From contig DAISJD010000013.1 in assembly GCA_036821645.1 (NCBI GenBank), positions 1 through 42,128 on the forward strand: a stretch of 42,128 bases of DNA, read 5' to 3'. Below are positions 1-7,803 of the stretch, piece by piece. A program made the position numbers and the translations under genes. Origin of the DNA: DAISJD01 sp036821645. Lineage in GTDB: Bacteria; Pseudomonadota; Alphaproteobacteria; ATCC43930; CGMCC-115725. Under the pieces are notes generated by a model. The model was not told the origin of the DNA. It saw only the letters and a program-made list of their open reading frames with translations, and made no database searches. Every line of letters starts with the position of its first letter. The first letter of the stretch is position 1.

Positions 1-22
1 ATCGTGTGCGATGTCCATCGGT

Positions 23-1039
23 TCAGCGGTTTGGCTGATAAATCTGATCGAACACCCCGCCATCGGCGAAATGCTTGCCTTGGGCCGCTTTCCAGCCGCC
101 GAAATCGTCGATCGTGGTCAAAGAGACGGTTGGAAATTCGCTGGCATGGGCTGCCGCCACGGCCGGATCGCGCGGGCGATAATAATGCTTGGCCGCGATT
201 TCCTGCGCTTCGGTCGTGTAGAGGAATTTGAGATAGGCTTCGGCTTCTTTGCGCGTTCCGTGCTTGTCGACGATCGCATCGACGACCGCAACGGGGGGCT
301 CGGCCAGAATGCTGATCGAGGGGGTTACGATTTCCAACCCATCCTTGCTCAATTCCTGTTTTGCCAAAATTGCCTCATTTTCCCACGCGATGAGAACGTC
401 GCCTTGACGTCTTTGCGAGAAGGTAATGGTGGCACCTCTAGCCCCGGTGTCAAGGACCGGGACGTGTCGATACAATTCTTTTAAATAGCCAAGCGCCTTG
501 GTTTCGTCATTGCCATTGGTTTTGAGCGCATAAGACAGGGCGGCCAGATAGTTCCACCGGGCCCCGCCGGAAGTTTTTGGATTGGGGGTGATCACGCTGA
601 CATCGGGCTTGATCAGGTCGTTCCAATCCTTGATCCCCTTGGGATTGCCCTTGCGTACGACGAAGACGATGGTCGATGTGTAGGGCGATGCGTGGTTGGG
701 CAGGCGCGTCTGCCAATCGGGCTTGATCAGTTTGGCCCGTTCTGCGATGGCATCGATATCGTAGGCGAGCGCCAAGGTGACGATATCGGCTTCGAGCCCG
801 TCGATGACGCTGCGCGCCTGGGCGCCGGACCCCCCGTGAGAAGCTTGGAGTTTCAAGGTTTCGCCGGTTTCGGTCTTCCATTTTGCCGCAAAGGCCTTGT
901 TGATGTCGGCATAGAATTCCCGGGTCGGATCGTAACTGACATTGAGCAGGGTCGCATCGGCCAAGGCGGGGGCGGCGATGCCGAACGGGGCTACGAGGCA
1001 GAGAGCGATCAGCGATGCGGTACGCAGGGACATGGTCAT
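23..1039 (-). CDS. sbp: Sulfate ABC transporter periplasmic substrate-binding protein
   Basis: 338 residues. It binds sulfate (possibly thiosulfate) in the periplasm and delivers it to a CysTWA permease. Residues 1-27 are a Sec signal peptide with likely cleavage after PALA. The mature part carries the family landmarks SYDPTREFY, ASHGGSGAQAR, DIVTLALAYDIDAIAE, NPKTSGGARWNYLAA and GDVLIAWENEA, in the order seen in Sbp/CysP, and length is normal for the family. The ATG at 1039 has an AAGGAG ribosome binding site six bases upstream that overlaps the stop of the upstream metY-like gene, with only ten bases between the genes, so both are one operon. Permease and ATPase genes would lie to the left, outside the window. 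Sulfate versus thiosulfate preference cannot be read from the sequence. Confidence 0.95.
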   Translation of the reverse strand: MTMSLRTASLIALCLVAPFGIAAPALADATLLNVSYDPTREFYADINKAFAAKWKTETGETLKLQASHGGSGAQARSVIDGLEADIVTLALAYDIDAIAERAKLIKPDWQTRLPNHASPYTSTIVFVVRKGNPKGIKDWNDLIKPDVSVITPNPKTSGGARWNYLAALSYALKTNGNDETKALGYLKELYRHVPVLDTGARGATITFSQRRQGDVLIAWENEAILAKQELSKDGLEIVTPSISILAEPPVAVVDAIVDKHGTRKEAEAYLKFLYTTEAQEIAAKHYYRPRDPAVAAAHASEFPTVSLTTIDDFGGWKAAQGKHFADGGVFDQIYQPNR

Positions 1040-1049
1040 GATGGACTCC

Positions 1050-2339
1050 TTAGATCCGGCTCAATGCCTGGGTGATGTCAGCTAAAATATCGTCGATATG
1101 TTCGATTCCGATCGATAGGCGGATATAGCCATCGGTCACGCCCGCACGCAGTCTGTCCTTAACCTCAAGTTGAGAGTGTGTCGTAGAAGCGGGGTGAATT
1201 GCAAGACTTCTCGCATCGCCGATATTCGCCACATGATAGAAGAGTTCCAGCCCATCGATGAAAGCCTTGCCAGCAGCGACCCCGCCCTCCAACTCGAAGC
1301 CGAGCAAGGCGCCGTAGCCGCCGCTCAAATAGGTGTCGGCGCGGCGACGGTCTTCGCCGGTTTGTTGGCTCGGATGGATGACGCGGGTGACTTTCGGGTG
1401 GTGGGCTAGGAAATCGGCAACCTTGGCCGCATTGGCGACGTGGCGCTCAAGGCGCAACGGCAAAGTCTCAAGCCCTTGTAAAAATTGGAAGGAATTGAAG
1501 GGGCTAAGGGCGCTGCCAAGATCGCGCAGCAAGACGACCCGGGCGCGCAGCAGATAGGCGATCGGGCCCAGGGGCTTTGCGGCCTCCGTCCAGACGGCAC
1601 CGTGATAGCTCGGATCGGGCTTGGTCAAGGTTGGAAAACGCTCGGGATATGCTGCCCAATCGAACGTGCCGCCATCGATAATGACACCCCCGATGGATGT
1701 ACCGTGTCCGCCGATGAATTTTGTCGTGGAGTGGACGATGACGGCTGCCCCGTGATCGAACGGGCGTGCCAAGATCGGTGCCGCCGTATTATCGATCACA
1801 AGGGGGATGCCGAGACTGCGTCCGAGGCTCGCGACCTCGCGAATCGGAAAAACCCGAAGCCGCGGGTTGGGCAGGGTTTCTGCGAACCATGCGCGTGTTT
1901 TCGCATCGCTGGCGCGGGCAAAGGCCGTTGGATCTTCGGGGTCGACAAACCGAACCTCGATGCCGAATCCTTTGAAGGTATTGGCCAATAAGTTCCACGT
2001 GCCGCCATAGAGATCGGTCGAACTGACGATATTGTCGCCGGCTTGGGCGAGGTTGAGCAGGGCCAAAGCCTCAGCCGCTTGGCCGGAGGCAACGGCAAGG
2101 GCGGCAGCACCCCCTTCCAAGGCAGCGAGACGGGTCTCAAGCACGGTCGTGGTCGGGTTCACGATCCGTGTATAGAGATTGCCCAATTCTTCGAGCGCAA
2201 ACAGCCGGGCGGCCTGATCCGTGTCGTCGAATTGGAAAGAGGTCGTTTGGTAAATGGGCACGGCAACGGCATGGGTCGTTTCATCCCGTCGATGCCCGGC
2301 ATGCAGCACGAGTGTTTCAGGGTGTTTCCACTGGCTCAT
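1050..2339 (-). CDS. metY: O-acetylhomoserine sulfhydrylase, PLP enzyme (copy 1)
   Basis: 429 residues. Cys/Met-metabolism PLP-dependent enzyme that joins sulfide (or methanethiol) to O-acetylhomoserine, giving homocysteine or methionine in the cytoplasm. The PLP lysine is K207 in VHSTTKFIGGHG. The N-terminal motif PIYQTTSFQFDD, the TRIVNPTTTVLE loop and the VIDNTAAP strand (PLP-ring aspartate) are all present, and the length fits the OAH sulfhydrylase subfamily. The ATG at 2339 was chosen because GAGGGAG lies about nine bases upstream; a TTG further up would add six residues with poor support. It is the first gene of an operon with the sulfate-binding protein, which suggests a role when inorganic sulfate is the sulfur source (inference). 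A second family member lies at 12758-14041. Confidence 0.93.
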   Translation of the reverse strand: MSQWKHPETLVLHAGHRRDETTHAVAVPIYQTTSFQFDDTDQAARLFALEELGNLYTRIVNPTTTVLETRLAALEGGAAALAVASGQAAEALALLNLAQAGDNIVSSTDLYGGTWNLLANTFKGFGIEVRFVDPEDPTAFARASDAKTRAWFAETLPNPRLRVFPIREVASLGRSLGIPLVIDNTAAPILARPFDHGAAVIVHSTTKFIGGHGTSIGGVIIDGGTFDWAAYPERFPTLTKPDPSYHGAVWTEAAKPLGPIAYLLRARVVLLRDLGSALSPFNSFQFLQGLETLPLRLERHVANAAKVADFLAHHPKVTRVIHPSQQTGEDRRRADTYLSGGYGALLGFELEGGVAAGKAFIDGLELFYHVANIGDARSLAIHPASTTHSQLEVKDRLRAGVTDGYIRLSIGIEHIDDILADITQALSRI

Positions 2340-2675
2340 AGCGTTGCTCTCCCTCAAAGCGTCGATGAATGGCGTTCTAGAACAATCCTAGCGATGGATT
2401 GTTAAAAGCGTCATATCATCCAACATAACAGAGGAAGTGCTGCGGTCAACAGAGGTTCGGCCGGATGATCCGTCCACTCTGGCATAGGACCTATGCTACA
2501 AAACACAGAAAGCATATAATATTATATAACATAAAAATTATGTATTTTTGAATCGCAAGCAGAGACGCCGCCATCTGTCCTCCAATGCGTAGCCACGCCA
2601 CACCGTCATCAATGTCGTGCGACCGTATGGGAGGCCGGATCCTTGGGGCGTTATCTGGGTGGGACGAACCGGCTT
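2340..2675. other. Non-coding control region upstream of metY with AT-rich palindromes
   Basis: No convincing gene is seen here. The stretch holds the metY leader hairpin and promoter, an inverted repeat GCATAGG-A-CCTATGC at 2482-2496, a perfect 14-bp palindrome ATATAATATTATAT at 2514-2527, and ACATAA-AAA-TTATGT at 2529-2543. The segment around 2500-2550 is far more AT-rich than its surroundings. These look like regulator-binding or easily melted DNA; the binding protein is unknown. Confidence 0.5.
2422..2449 (-). promoter_or_regulatory. Candidate sigma-70 promoter of the metY-sbp operon
   Basis: Read on the minus strand there is TTGACC (plus coordinates 2444-2449), 16 bases of spacer, then TATGTT (2422-2427), about 80 bases upstream of the chosen start codon. 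The transcript would carry a hairpin with 8-bp arms (plus positions 2381-2388 and 2396-2403, 7-base loop). No SAM riboswitch of a class I can recognise is present in the leader. Confidence 0.45.
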
Positions 2676-2918
2676 TTAAGCGGTTTTCCGATCTATTTCA
2701 GGGACGTGCAGGCGAATCAAGGCCCGAAAAAGGGTGCCGGATACTTCATAGCGGCGGTCGTCGGGACCGATGACCCACCAGATGGGGCGCGGCGGGACTT
2801 TAGGGTCGGCCCGAAAGCGCCCCATGCGGAGCAGCTTGAGGCGGCCCGCTTGCGCAAGCTCGCGCAATGTTTTCGAAATGCCGTCAGTCGTTTCAACCGG
2901 ATCGTCCAAGCAGAGCAT
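2676..2918 (-). CDS. Small hypothetical protein, possibly winged-helix-like
   Basis: 80 residues from the ATG at 2918 (an ATG at 2942 would add eight residues). I do not recognise the family. Codon choice (CGC, GAC, GTC, ATC) matches that of neighbouring genes, and the opposite strand offers no better coding frame, which supports a real gene. The segment GISKTLRELAQAGRLKLL followed by basic residues and PRPIWWVI resembles a helix-turn-helix plus wing, but this is weak. Ribosome binding is poor (TTGAG about eight bases before the ATG). It ends about 340 bases before the metY start and faces away from the glycosyltransferase. It could be a remnant of a longer gene. Confidence 0.45.
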   Translation of the reverse strand: MLCLDDPVETTDGISKTLRELAQAGRLKLLRMGRFRADPKVPPRPIWWVIGPDDRRYEVSGTLFRALIRLHVPEIDRKTA

Positions 2919-3070
2919 GGCAGAACTCAAAGGAGGCAACATGGATCAAGCGGGCCCGCGCACGCAGGCGCCTTTCCTCATGCCATACGGCCCGATCGGG
3001 GTTCGCATCCCCGAACGCGCGCATAAAAATGCGTCTGGCATTCAAGGGGGGCACTCGCTATTGATGAGGG

Positions 3071-4312
3071 ATGAGTATTGCCATTCTTTTCGACCTGTCC
3101 CGTCTGCTGTCGCGCGCGGACCGTGCGGTGCCGACGGGCATCGACCGGGTTGAGCTTTATTATGCCCGTTGGCTTCTGACCCATGCCGCATCGGATGTCG
3201 AGTTCGCCGCGATGGAGGATTGGACGGTTTTCGGTGCCGTCTCGACCCGTCTTGCCGCAAAATTCATCACAGCGCTCGAGGCCGCTTGGTTCGGTCACGA
3301 CGCTCAGGCTTTAAAGGATCTGGACCGTCTGGCCCGACGTATTGGGGTAGATATCGGGGGGGGGGGGTGGGTGCGGCTTTTGGCTCGGGTCGCAAAGAAC
3401 GCGGAACCGCCGATCTATTTGCTGGTCTCGCACCACCATCTCCACCGCGCCGATCTCATCGAACGGTTGAAGCGCCGCACGGGCGCACGCTTCGTTGCCC
3501 TCATTCACGATATCATCCCGATGGAATATCCGGAATATGCGCGGCCGGGTCAGGCGGCGCGCCATGCCCAGCGGATGGAGACCGTGGCCGGCCTTGCCGA
3601 CGGCATCATCTTCAATTCGATTGCGACGCAACGCTCGTTTCTGCCGTGTCTTGACTCGGTCGGGCGTTGGCCGCCTTGCCTCGTGGCCCCTCTCGGCATC
3701 GCGTGCACGCTCAACATTCCGTCCGAACCAAGGCCAGAGGTGGATCCCTATTTCATCTATATCAGTACGATCGAACCCCGCAAAAACCATCTTTTGCTGC
3801 TGCATCTCTGGCGGCAATTCGCGGCCGATTTCGGTGATGCAGCTCCACAATTGATTTTGGTCGGCCAACGCGGGTGGGAAAACGAGAATGTCGTCGATCT
3901 TTTGGAGCGATGCCCCGGTGTGCGGCGTCTGGTGCGCGAACATAATCGCCTGCCGGACGATCAATTGACGGATATGCTGCGCGGGGCGCGGGCCTTGCTG
4001 TTGCCGTCTTTTGCGGAAGGCTATGGGCTACCGCTTGCCGAAGCCTTGGCGCAGGGGGTTCCGGCCATCGTTTCGGACCTGCCGGCCCTGCGCGAGGTGG
4101 GCGGTTCTGTACCCGATTATCTGGATCCATTGGATGGATTGGGCTGGCGGCGGGCGATTTTGGATTATGCCGTGGCGGGATCCCCGCGCCGGGCGGCGCA
4201 ATTGGCACGCCTGTCCGGTTGGTCGCCGCCCCAGTGGGACGATCACATGCGGGCAGTCATGCCGTTCATCGAAACGATTGCCCAGGGGGCAGCGCAAGCG
4301 GACAAATCTTAA
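3071..4312 (+). CDS. GT4-family glycosyltransferase, surface polysaccharide
   Basis: 413 residues. Retaining glycosyltransferase of the GT4/GT-B type, probably adding a sugar to a capsule, exopolysaccharide or O-antigen chain at the inner face of the membrane. The N-terminus (LFDLSRLL, PTGIDRVELYYARWLL) is typical of this polysaccharide-linked subgroup. The C-terminal domain shows YISTIEPRKNH, the nucleotide-sugar loop ILVGQRGW and the E-x7-E pair E316/E324 in SFAEGYGLPLAEAL. The frame is closed by a stop just upstream of ATG 3071, so this start is fixed unless a later one is used; its ribosome binding site (GAGGG) sits unusually close. Codons 96-99 are a run of twelve G bases encoding four glycines, where slippage would truncate the enzyme. 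Acceptor and donor sugars are unknown. Confidence 0.88.
   Translation: MSIAILFDLSRLLSRADRAVPTGIDRVELYYARWLLTHAASDVEFAAMEDWTVFGAVSTRLAAKFITALEAAWFGHDAQALKDLDRLARRIGVDIGGGGWVRLLARVAKNAEPPIYLLVSHHHLHRADLIERLKRRTGARFVALIHDIIPMEYPEYARPGQAARHAQRMETVAGLADGIIFNSIATQRSFLPCLDSVGRWPPCLVAPLGIACTLNIPSEPRPEVDPYFIYISTIEPRKNHLLLLHLWRQFAADFGDAAPQLILVGQRGWENENVVDLLERCPGVRRLVREHNRLPDDQLTDMLRGARALLLPSFAEGYGLPLAEALAQGVPAIVSDLPALREVGGSVPDYLDPLDGLGWRRAILDYAVAGSPRRAAQLARLSGWSPPQWDDHMRAVMPFIETIAQGAAQADKS
3356..3367 (+). repeat. Homopolymeric G12 tract inside the glycosyltransferase gene
   Basis: Twelve consecutive G bases encode Gly96-Gly99. At this length the copy number is 'on'. Loss of one G would bring TGA at 3468-3470 into frame; gain of one G would read to a stop at 3652-3654. 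Both products would lack the catalytic C-terminal domain. Confidence 0.97.
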
Positions 4313-4354
4313 ACCTGATTTGTCTTGCGGCGAGATTTTCCGCCGAAACCGCCT

Positions 4355-5008
4355 TCAAATAAACAATTGATGATAAGCGTGAATTGTCTCGTCGATCGTT
4401 TTCTGAAAGGTGAGGCGACCTTGAAACAGAATAGCCCCGGTATCGCAATGCTCGCGCAGGATCGAGGGTTCGTGGGATACCATGACGAGGGTTCCCTTGC
4501 GGCGGCGTTCTTCAAGGGCGACGCGGCACTTTTCGCGAAATGAACTGTCCCCGACAGCCGTGATTTCGTCGATGAGGTAGCAGTCGAATTCGATGGCAAG
4601 GGAAACCGCAAAGGCAAGGCGGGCATTCATCCCGGCGGAATAAGTCTTGACGGGCATCTTGAAATAATCGCCGAGTTCGGCGAAATCGTTGACGAAGTCC
4701 ATGACCCAATCGACCGGCTTGTCGTAGATTCGGGCGATGAACCGACAATTATCGGCCCCGGTCAAACTCCCCTGAAAGGCCCCGCCGAACCCGAGCGGCC
4801 AGGAAATCGACATATCGCGCCGAATGGTGCCGGCACTCGGAAACTCGATCCCGGCAATGAGGCGCGTCAAAGTCGACTTGCCGGACCCGTTCGGTCCGCA
4901 AATGCCGATGCTGCGACCGCGTTCGATAATGAACGAAACGTTGTCGAGGACTGTTTTCGACCCATTGCGCGTCGTAAACGATTTTGTGACATTCTTGAAT
5001 TCGATCAT
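4355..5008 (-). CDS. Polysaccharide ABC transporter ATP-binding protein (KpsT/Wzt-like)
   Basis: 217 residues from ATG 5008, the usual KpsT length; an in-frame ATG at 5083 would add 25 residues with no family match. It powers export of a finished polysaccharide across the inner membrane. Walker A is GPNGSGKST, the signature is YSAGMNARLAF (the YSxGM form typical of the KpsT/Wzt group rather than LSGGQ), Walker B is CYLIDEITAVGD and the switch histidine is in MVSHE. The C-terminus ends soon after the nucleotide-binding domain, so no carbohydrate-binding extension as in long Wzt proteins. No KpsM-type permease gene is adjacent: downstream is the convergent glycosyltransferase, upstream the divergent export lipoprotein. 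The ribosome binding site is weak. Confidence 0.9.
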   Translation of the reverse strand: MIEFKNVTKSFTTRNGSKTVLDNVSFIIERGRSIGICGPNGSGKSTLTRLIAGIEFPSAGTIRRDMSISWPLGFGGAFQGSLTGADNCRFIARIYDKPVDWVMDFVNDFAELGDYFKMPVKTYSAGMNARLAFAVSLAIEFDCYLIDEITAVGDSSFREKCRVALEERRRKGTLVMVSHEPSILREHCDTGAILFQGRLTFQKTIDETIHAYHQLFI

Positions 5009-5184
5009 CGGCGTCGGTTTCTTGCCATCGTCTCGAAAAGTCGCGTATCGTGCGAGCCGCACTTCTTGCACCCAAGGGATCATCTACATCAAGCAAGACA
5101 ATTGGGGCAATCATGGGGCAAGGGTTTGCAGGGGACGCATGCACAGTGCGGAATTTCACCCAAAAAAGCAGTTGGTTATTTATG

Positions 5185-5198
5185 GCTGATTCATCAGC
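5185..5198. promoter_or_regulatory. Inverted repeat in the divergent polysaccharide control region
   Basis: GCTGAT-TC-ATCAGC, a perfect repeat with 6-base arms, lies midway between the divergent starts of the ABC ATPase (5008) and the export lipoprotein (5312), next to an AT-rich stretch ATATATACA. It is placed where a shared operator would be; the regulator is unknown. Confidence 0.35.
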
Positions 5199-5311
5199 AG
5201 ATATATACAGTAGGTGCCGCATCGAGAAACGGTCGGCATAGGGATCGGATAATGGTGCCGCAGTCTTTCGGCTGGTTATGGATAGGGTGCACGCAGATGA
5301 AGGATGGATCG

Positions 5312-6481
5312 ATGCAGGCAAAACGGGTGCGCAATTTATCGATTCTCCTGATGGGGGCCAGCTTGTTGGCGGCGTGCAGCAGCCTGCCGGCCAGCGGCCC
5401 TGAAGAGCGCGACATCCTTCAGGCGGAAATTACCGAGGCCAACAAACTCGGCTTCAAGATCGTCGACGTCACCCCTGCATCCCTCGAAGCGCAAGCGTCG
5501 TACGCTGTCGAATCGATTGCGTTCTTGAATCGCAGTCAAAAACCGAAGCGCGCCGACCTTATCGGCATCGGCGACGTGATCTCGATCACGATTTTCGAGG
5601 TCGGCGGCGGCTTGTTTGGCAGTAGCCAGACCCAAAACAACGCCCTTTCCGGTGGCGTCAACACGTCCGTTACCAATCAAACCTTGAGCAATTTGGTGGT
5701 CGATCGCCAGGGCAACATCACCTTACCCTACGTCGGCAAGCTCCATGTAGCCGGTCGTCAGGTCGATGAAGTGCAGGCCATGGTCCAACTGGGGCTTAAA
5801 AACAAGACCCAGGATCCCCAGGCGCTCGTCGTTGTTGCCAATAATCTTTCCGCAACCGTGCTGGTTTCCGGGGATGTAAAGCAACCGGGACGCAAACCGC
5901 TCAGTCTTGCCGAAGAACGGTTATCCGACATCATCGCACTTTCCGGCGGTCCGGCCCATCTCATCGAAGAAACCTTTGTCGATTTCGAACGCGATGACAA
6001 GCGGTTTCGCGTCCCGTTGCGCCGCGTTCAAAACGATCTCGACGAAGATGTCCTGCTCCAGCCGCAAGATCGGATTTCGCTCGTCTTCCAACCGCGGACC
6101 TACACGGTTTTTGGGGCGACGGCCAAAGTATCGGAAATTCCTTTCAACGCACCGACCGTCACCCTGGCCGAAGGGATCGCCCGGTCCGGCGGGGCCTTGA
6201 ACGAACGCGCGGACCCCAATGCCGTCTTTTTGTTTCGTTTTGAAAGCCCGGCGGTTGCCGATCATCTCGGCGTGCGCAATCCCAATATGCAAGGCACACC
6301 GGTGATCTATCGGATCGATTTGCTCAATCCCACCAGTTACTTCCTGGCCCAGAAATTTGAATTGAGAGACAAGGATCTGGTTTATTTCGCCAATGCGCGG
6401 ACCGATCGGTTGGGTAAGTTCCTCGGCCTGATCGGCGGGTTGTTCAGCCCGATCTTTACCGGCGTTCAACTCAGCAAGTAA
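5312..6481 (+). CDS. Wza/KpsD-like polysaccharide export lipoprotein
   Basis: 389 residues. Outer-membrane-associated auxiliary protein that forms the periplasmic/outer-membrane channel for polysaccharide export. A lipoprotein signal ends in LLAAC with the acylated cysteine at residue 22. A polysaccharide-export domain follows (IGIGDVISITIFE, then VDRQGNITLPYVGKLHVAGR), then SLBB-type segments (VLVSGDVKQPGRKPLSL and YTVFGATAKVSEIPF). The ATG at 5312 is preferred because AAGGA lies seven bases upstream; ATG 5297 would add five residues. Divergent from the KpsT-like ATPase, suggesting a joint role. No tyrosine kinase or polymerase genes are visible next to it. Confidence 0.92.
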   Translation: MQAKRVRNLSILLMGASLLAACSSLPASGPEERDILQAEITEANKLGFKIVDVTPASLEAQASYAVESIAFLNRSQKPKRADLIGIGDVISITIFEVGGGLFGSSQTQNNALSGGVNTSVTNQTLSNLVVDRQGNITLPYVGKLHVAGRQVDEVQAMVQLGLKNKTQDPQALVVVANNLSATVLVSGDVKQPGRKPLSLAEERLSDIIALSGGPAHLIEETFVDFERDDKRFRVPLRRVQNDLDEDVLLQPQDRISLVFQPRTYTVFGATAKVSEIPFNAPTVTLAEGIARSGGALNERADPNAVFLFRFESPAVADHLGVRNPNMQGTPVIYRIDLLNPTSYFLAQKFELRDKDLVYFANARTDRLGKFLGLIGGLFSPIFTGVQLSK

Positions 6482-6495
6482 CCGATCAACAAAAC

Positions 6496-6523
6496 GCCAT
6501 TGCCCCCTTGATGGGGCAATGGC
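6496..6523 (-). terminator. Hairpin terminator between convergent export lipoprotein and bamE
   Basis: An 11-bp perfect stem (6496-6506 with 6513-6523) and a 6-base loop. Read leftwards it is followed by GTTTTGTT, so it should terminate the bamE transcript; it may also stop the rightward transcript less well. Confidence 0.75.
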
Positions 6524-6559
6524 CGTATCGGCTTTCGTGTGAGGGAAATCGGGGCCGCT

Positions 6560-7048
6560 TTATTTCTTTTTCGCATCGCTCGATGGCGAAACGCGCCCGA
6601 AATCACCGATCAATTGTTCGATGAACGACAATTCTCGACCGGGGGCCGGTGTCGTCCGTTTTGCCATATCGATGTCGCGGGTTTCGTTGATCCGTTGTTC
6701 GAACGAGGTCAGGACGGCATTTTTATCGAAATGCAGTTGGAAAACCCGCTGTTCGATCAAATTCGGATCCGAAAAAGAGTCCCGTTCCACTTTCCGGCTG
6801 ACATAATACCATGTGTCCGGGTCGAAGGTGCTGATGCTGGTTGGCGACCCCAAAAGGCGCTGGACATCGTCCTTTGTGGTTTTGCCGGCTTCCAATTGCG
6901 GAATGGCATCGAGATCGGGCAGGTTGCCGCGCACTTCCTGCGGAAAGCTGCATGCGGCGAGCAGAGGAAGGCAGATCAGGGCTGCGAGGTGCCGCACGAT
7001 CCGGCCTGATGAGGCGTGCCGAAGAAATAAGGGGGTCATGGTGGTCAT
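6560..7048 (-). CDS. bamE: Outer membrane assembly lipoprotein BamE (SmpA/OmlA)
   Basis: 162 residues. Lipoprotein subunit of the BAM complex, which folds beta-barrel proteins into the outer membrane. The signal peptide ends LPLLAAC with lipidated Cys33. The mature part has the family core: IPQLEAGKTTKDDVQRLLG, then PTSISTFDPDTWYYVSRK, then VFQLHFDKNAVLTSFE. The C-terminus is rich in charged residues (DAKKK). The start is uncertain: ATG 7048 gives a normal signal peptide, ATG 7129 would add 27 residues with an AAGGA 13 bases upstream, and ATG 7039 is also possible. Divergent from the cytochrome bc1 chaperone gene, the standard alphaproteobacterial arrangement. Confidence 0.9.
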   Translation of the reverse strand: MTTMTPLFLRHASSGRIVRHLAALICLPLLAACSFPQEVRGNLPDLDAIPQLEAGKTTKDDVQRLLGSPTSISTFDPDTWYYVSRKVERDSFSDPNLIEQRVFQLHFDKNAVLTSFEQRINETRDIDMAKRTTPAPGRELSFIEQLIGDFGRVSPSSDAKKK

Positions 7049-7219
7049 GCTGCCGTTGAAGAGGAAAAGCAGAAAAGCGCTGCGGCGTGTCGAAGATGGT
7101 TTTGAGGTGACGATCCGTGAAAATACCATTCACCGGGACTGGTCCTTCTGTCAATCGTCGCGCATAGTCAGTTATTCGTCGACACGGATCAACCACTTCC
7201 GACTGGGGTTTGCCATTTG

Positions 7220-7744
7220 ATGTTTTTGACACGGTTTTTCCGTCCCAACCCTGAAAAAAAAGCGGCTCACACGGCCTATGTCCAGGCCGTAGCGGCGGCC
7301 CGTAGGCCGGTTTTCTATGAGCGGTTGGGCATACCCGATACGGTCGATGGTCGGTTTGAAATGATCGCCCTTCATGTGTTTTTGATTTTGCACCGGATTC
7401 GCGCCGATCAACGGGCTGCTGGGTTCGGTCAGCGGCTTTATGATCTGTTTTTTATGGATATGGATCGGTCTTTACGTGAAATGGGAACGGGCGATCTGTC
7501 GGTCGGCAAACAGATCCGCGCGATGGCTGAAGCCCTTTACGGACGCATCCGTGCTTATCAAACCGCTCTATCGTCGCCGGATGCGATGCAGCAGGCCCTG
7601 ATGCGCAATCTCTACGGCACGGTCTCCACGCCATCGGCCGAGCATGTGGCAGCGGTCGCAGCCTATATCGACCGTCAGATCGCCGCCCTCGACCAAGCCC
7701 CGATTGCCGAGATTCTCCTGGGAGACGTGCGCTTCGTCGACTAG
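7220..7744 (+). CDS. Ubiquinol-cytochrome c chaperone (CBP3/UQCC1 family)
   Basis: 174 residues. Relative of mitochondrial Cbp3, which assists assembly of cytochrome b in the bc1 complex. Recognised by the segments RFEMIALHVFLILHRIR, LYDLFFMDMDRSLREMG, DLSVGKQIRAMAEALYGR and the downstream stretch LMRNLYG. The ATG at 7220 is used; the codon before it is a TTG. It has no transmembrane segment or signal peptide and so acts at the cytoplasmic side. It lies 59 bases upstream of the DUF177 gene in the same direction, as in many Alphaproteobacteria. Confidence 0.9.
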   Translation: MFLTRFFRPNPEKKAAHTAYVQAVAAARRPVFYERLGIPDTVDGRFEMIALHVFLILHRIRADQRAAGFGQRLYDLFFMDMDRSLREMGTGDLSVGKQIRAMAEALYGRIRAYQTALSSPDAMQQALMRNLYGTVSTPSAEHVAAVAAYIDRQIAALDQAPIAEILLGDVRFVD

Positions 7745-7803
7745 CCCTCGTTGCAAAACCCCCATGGCGAAGGCCACCTGTTTCATTTCAAGAGTATGGT
7801 GCG

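Noticed and set aside
2340..2421. Possible SAM-II riboswitch in the metY copy 1 leader
   Set aside because: One simple hairpin is present, but I could not find the pseudoknot arrangement or the conserved terminal element expected near the ribosome binding site; no such element is possible in the 18-base gap before copy 2 either.
4328..4345. Terminator between the convergent glycosyltransferase and ABC ATPase genes
   Set aside because: Only a five-pair stem with an eight-base loop and no T-run; too weak to list.
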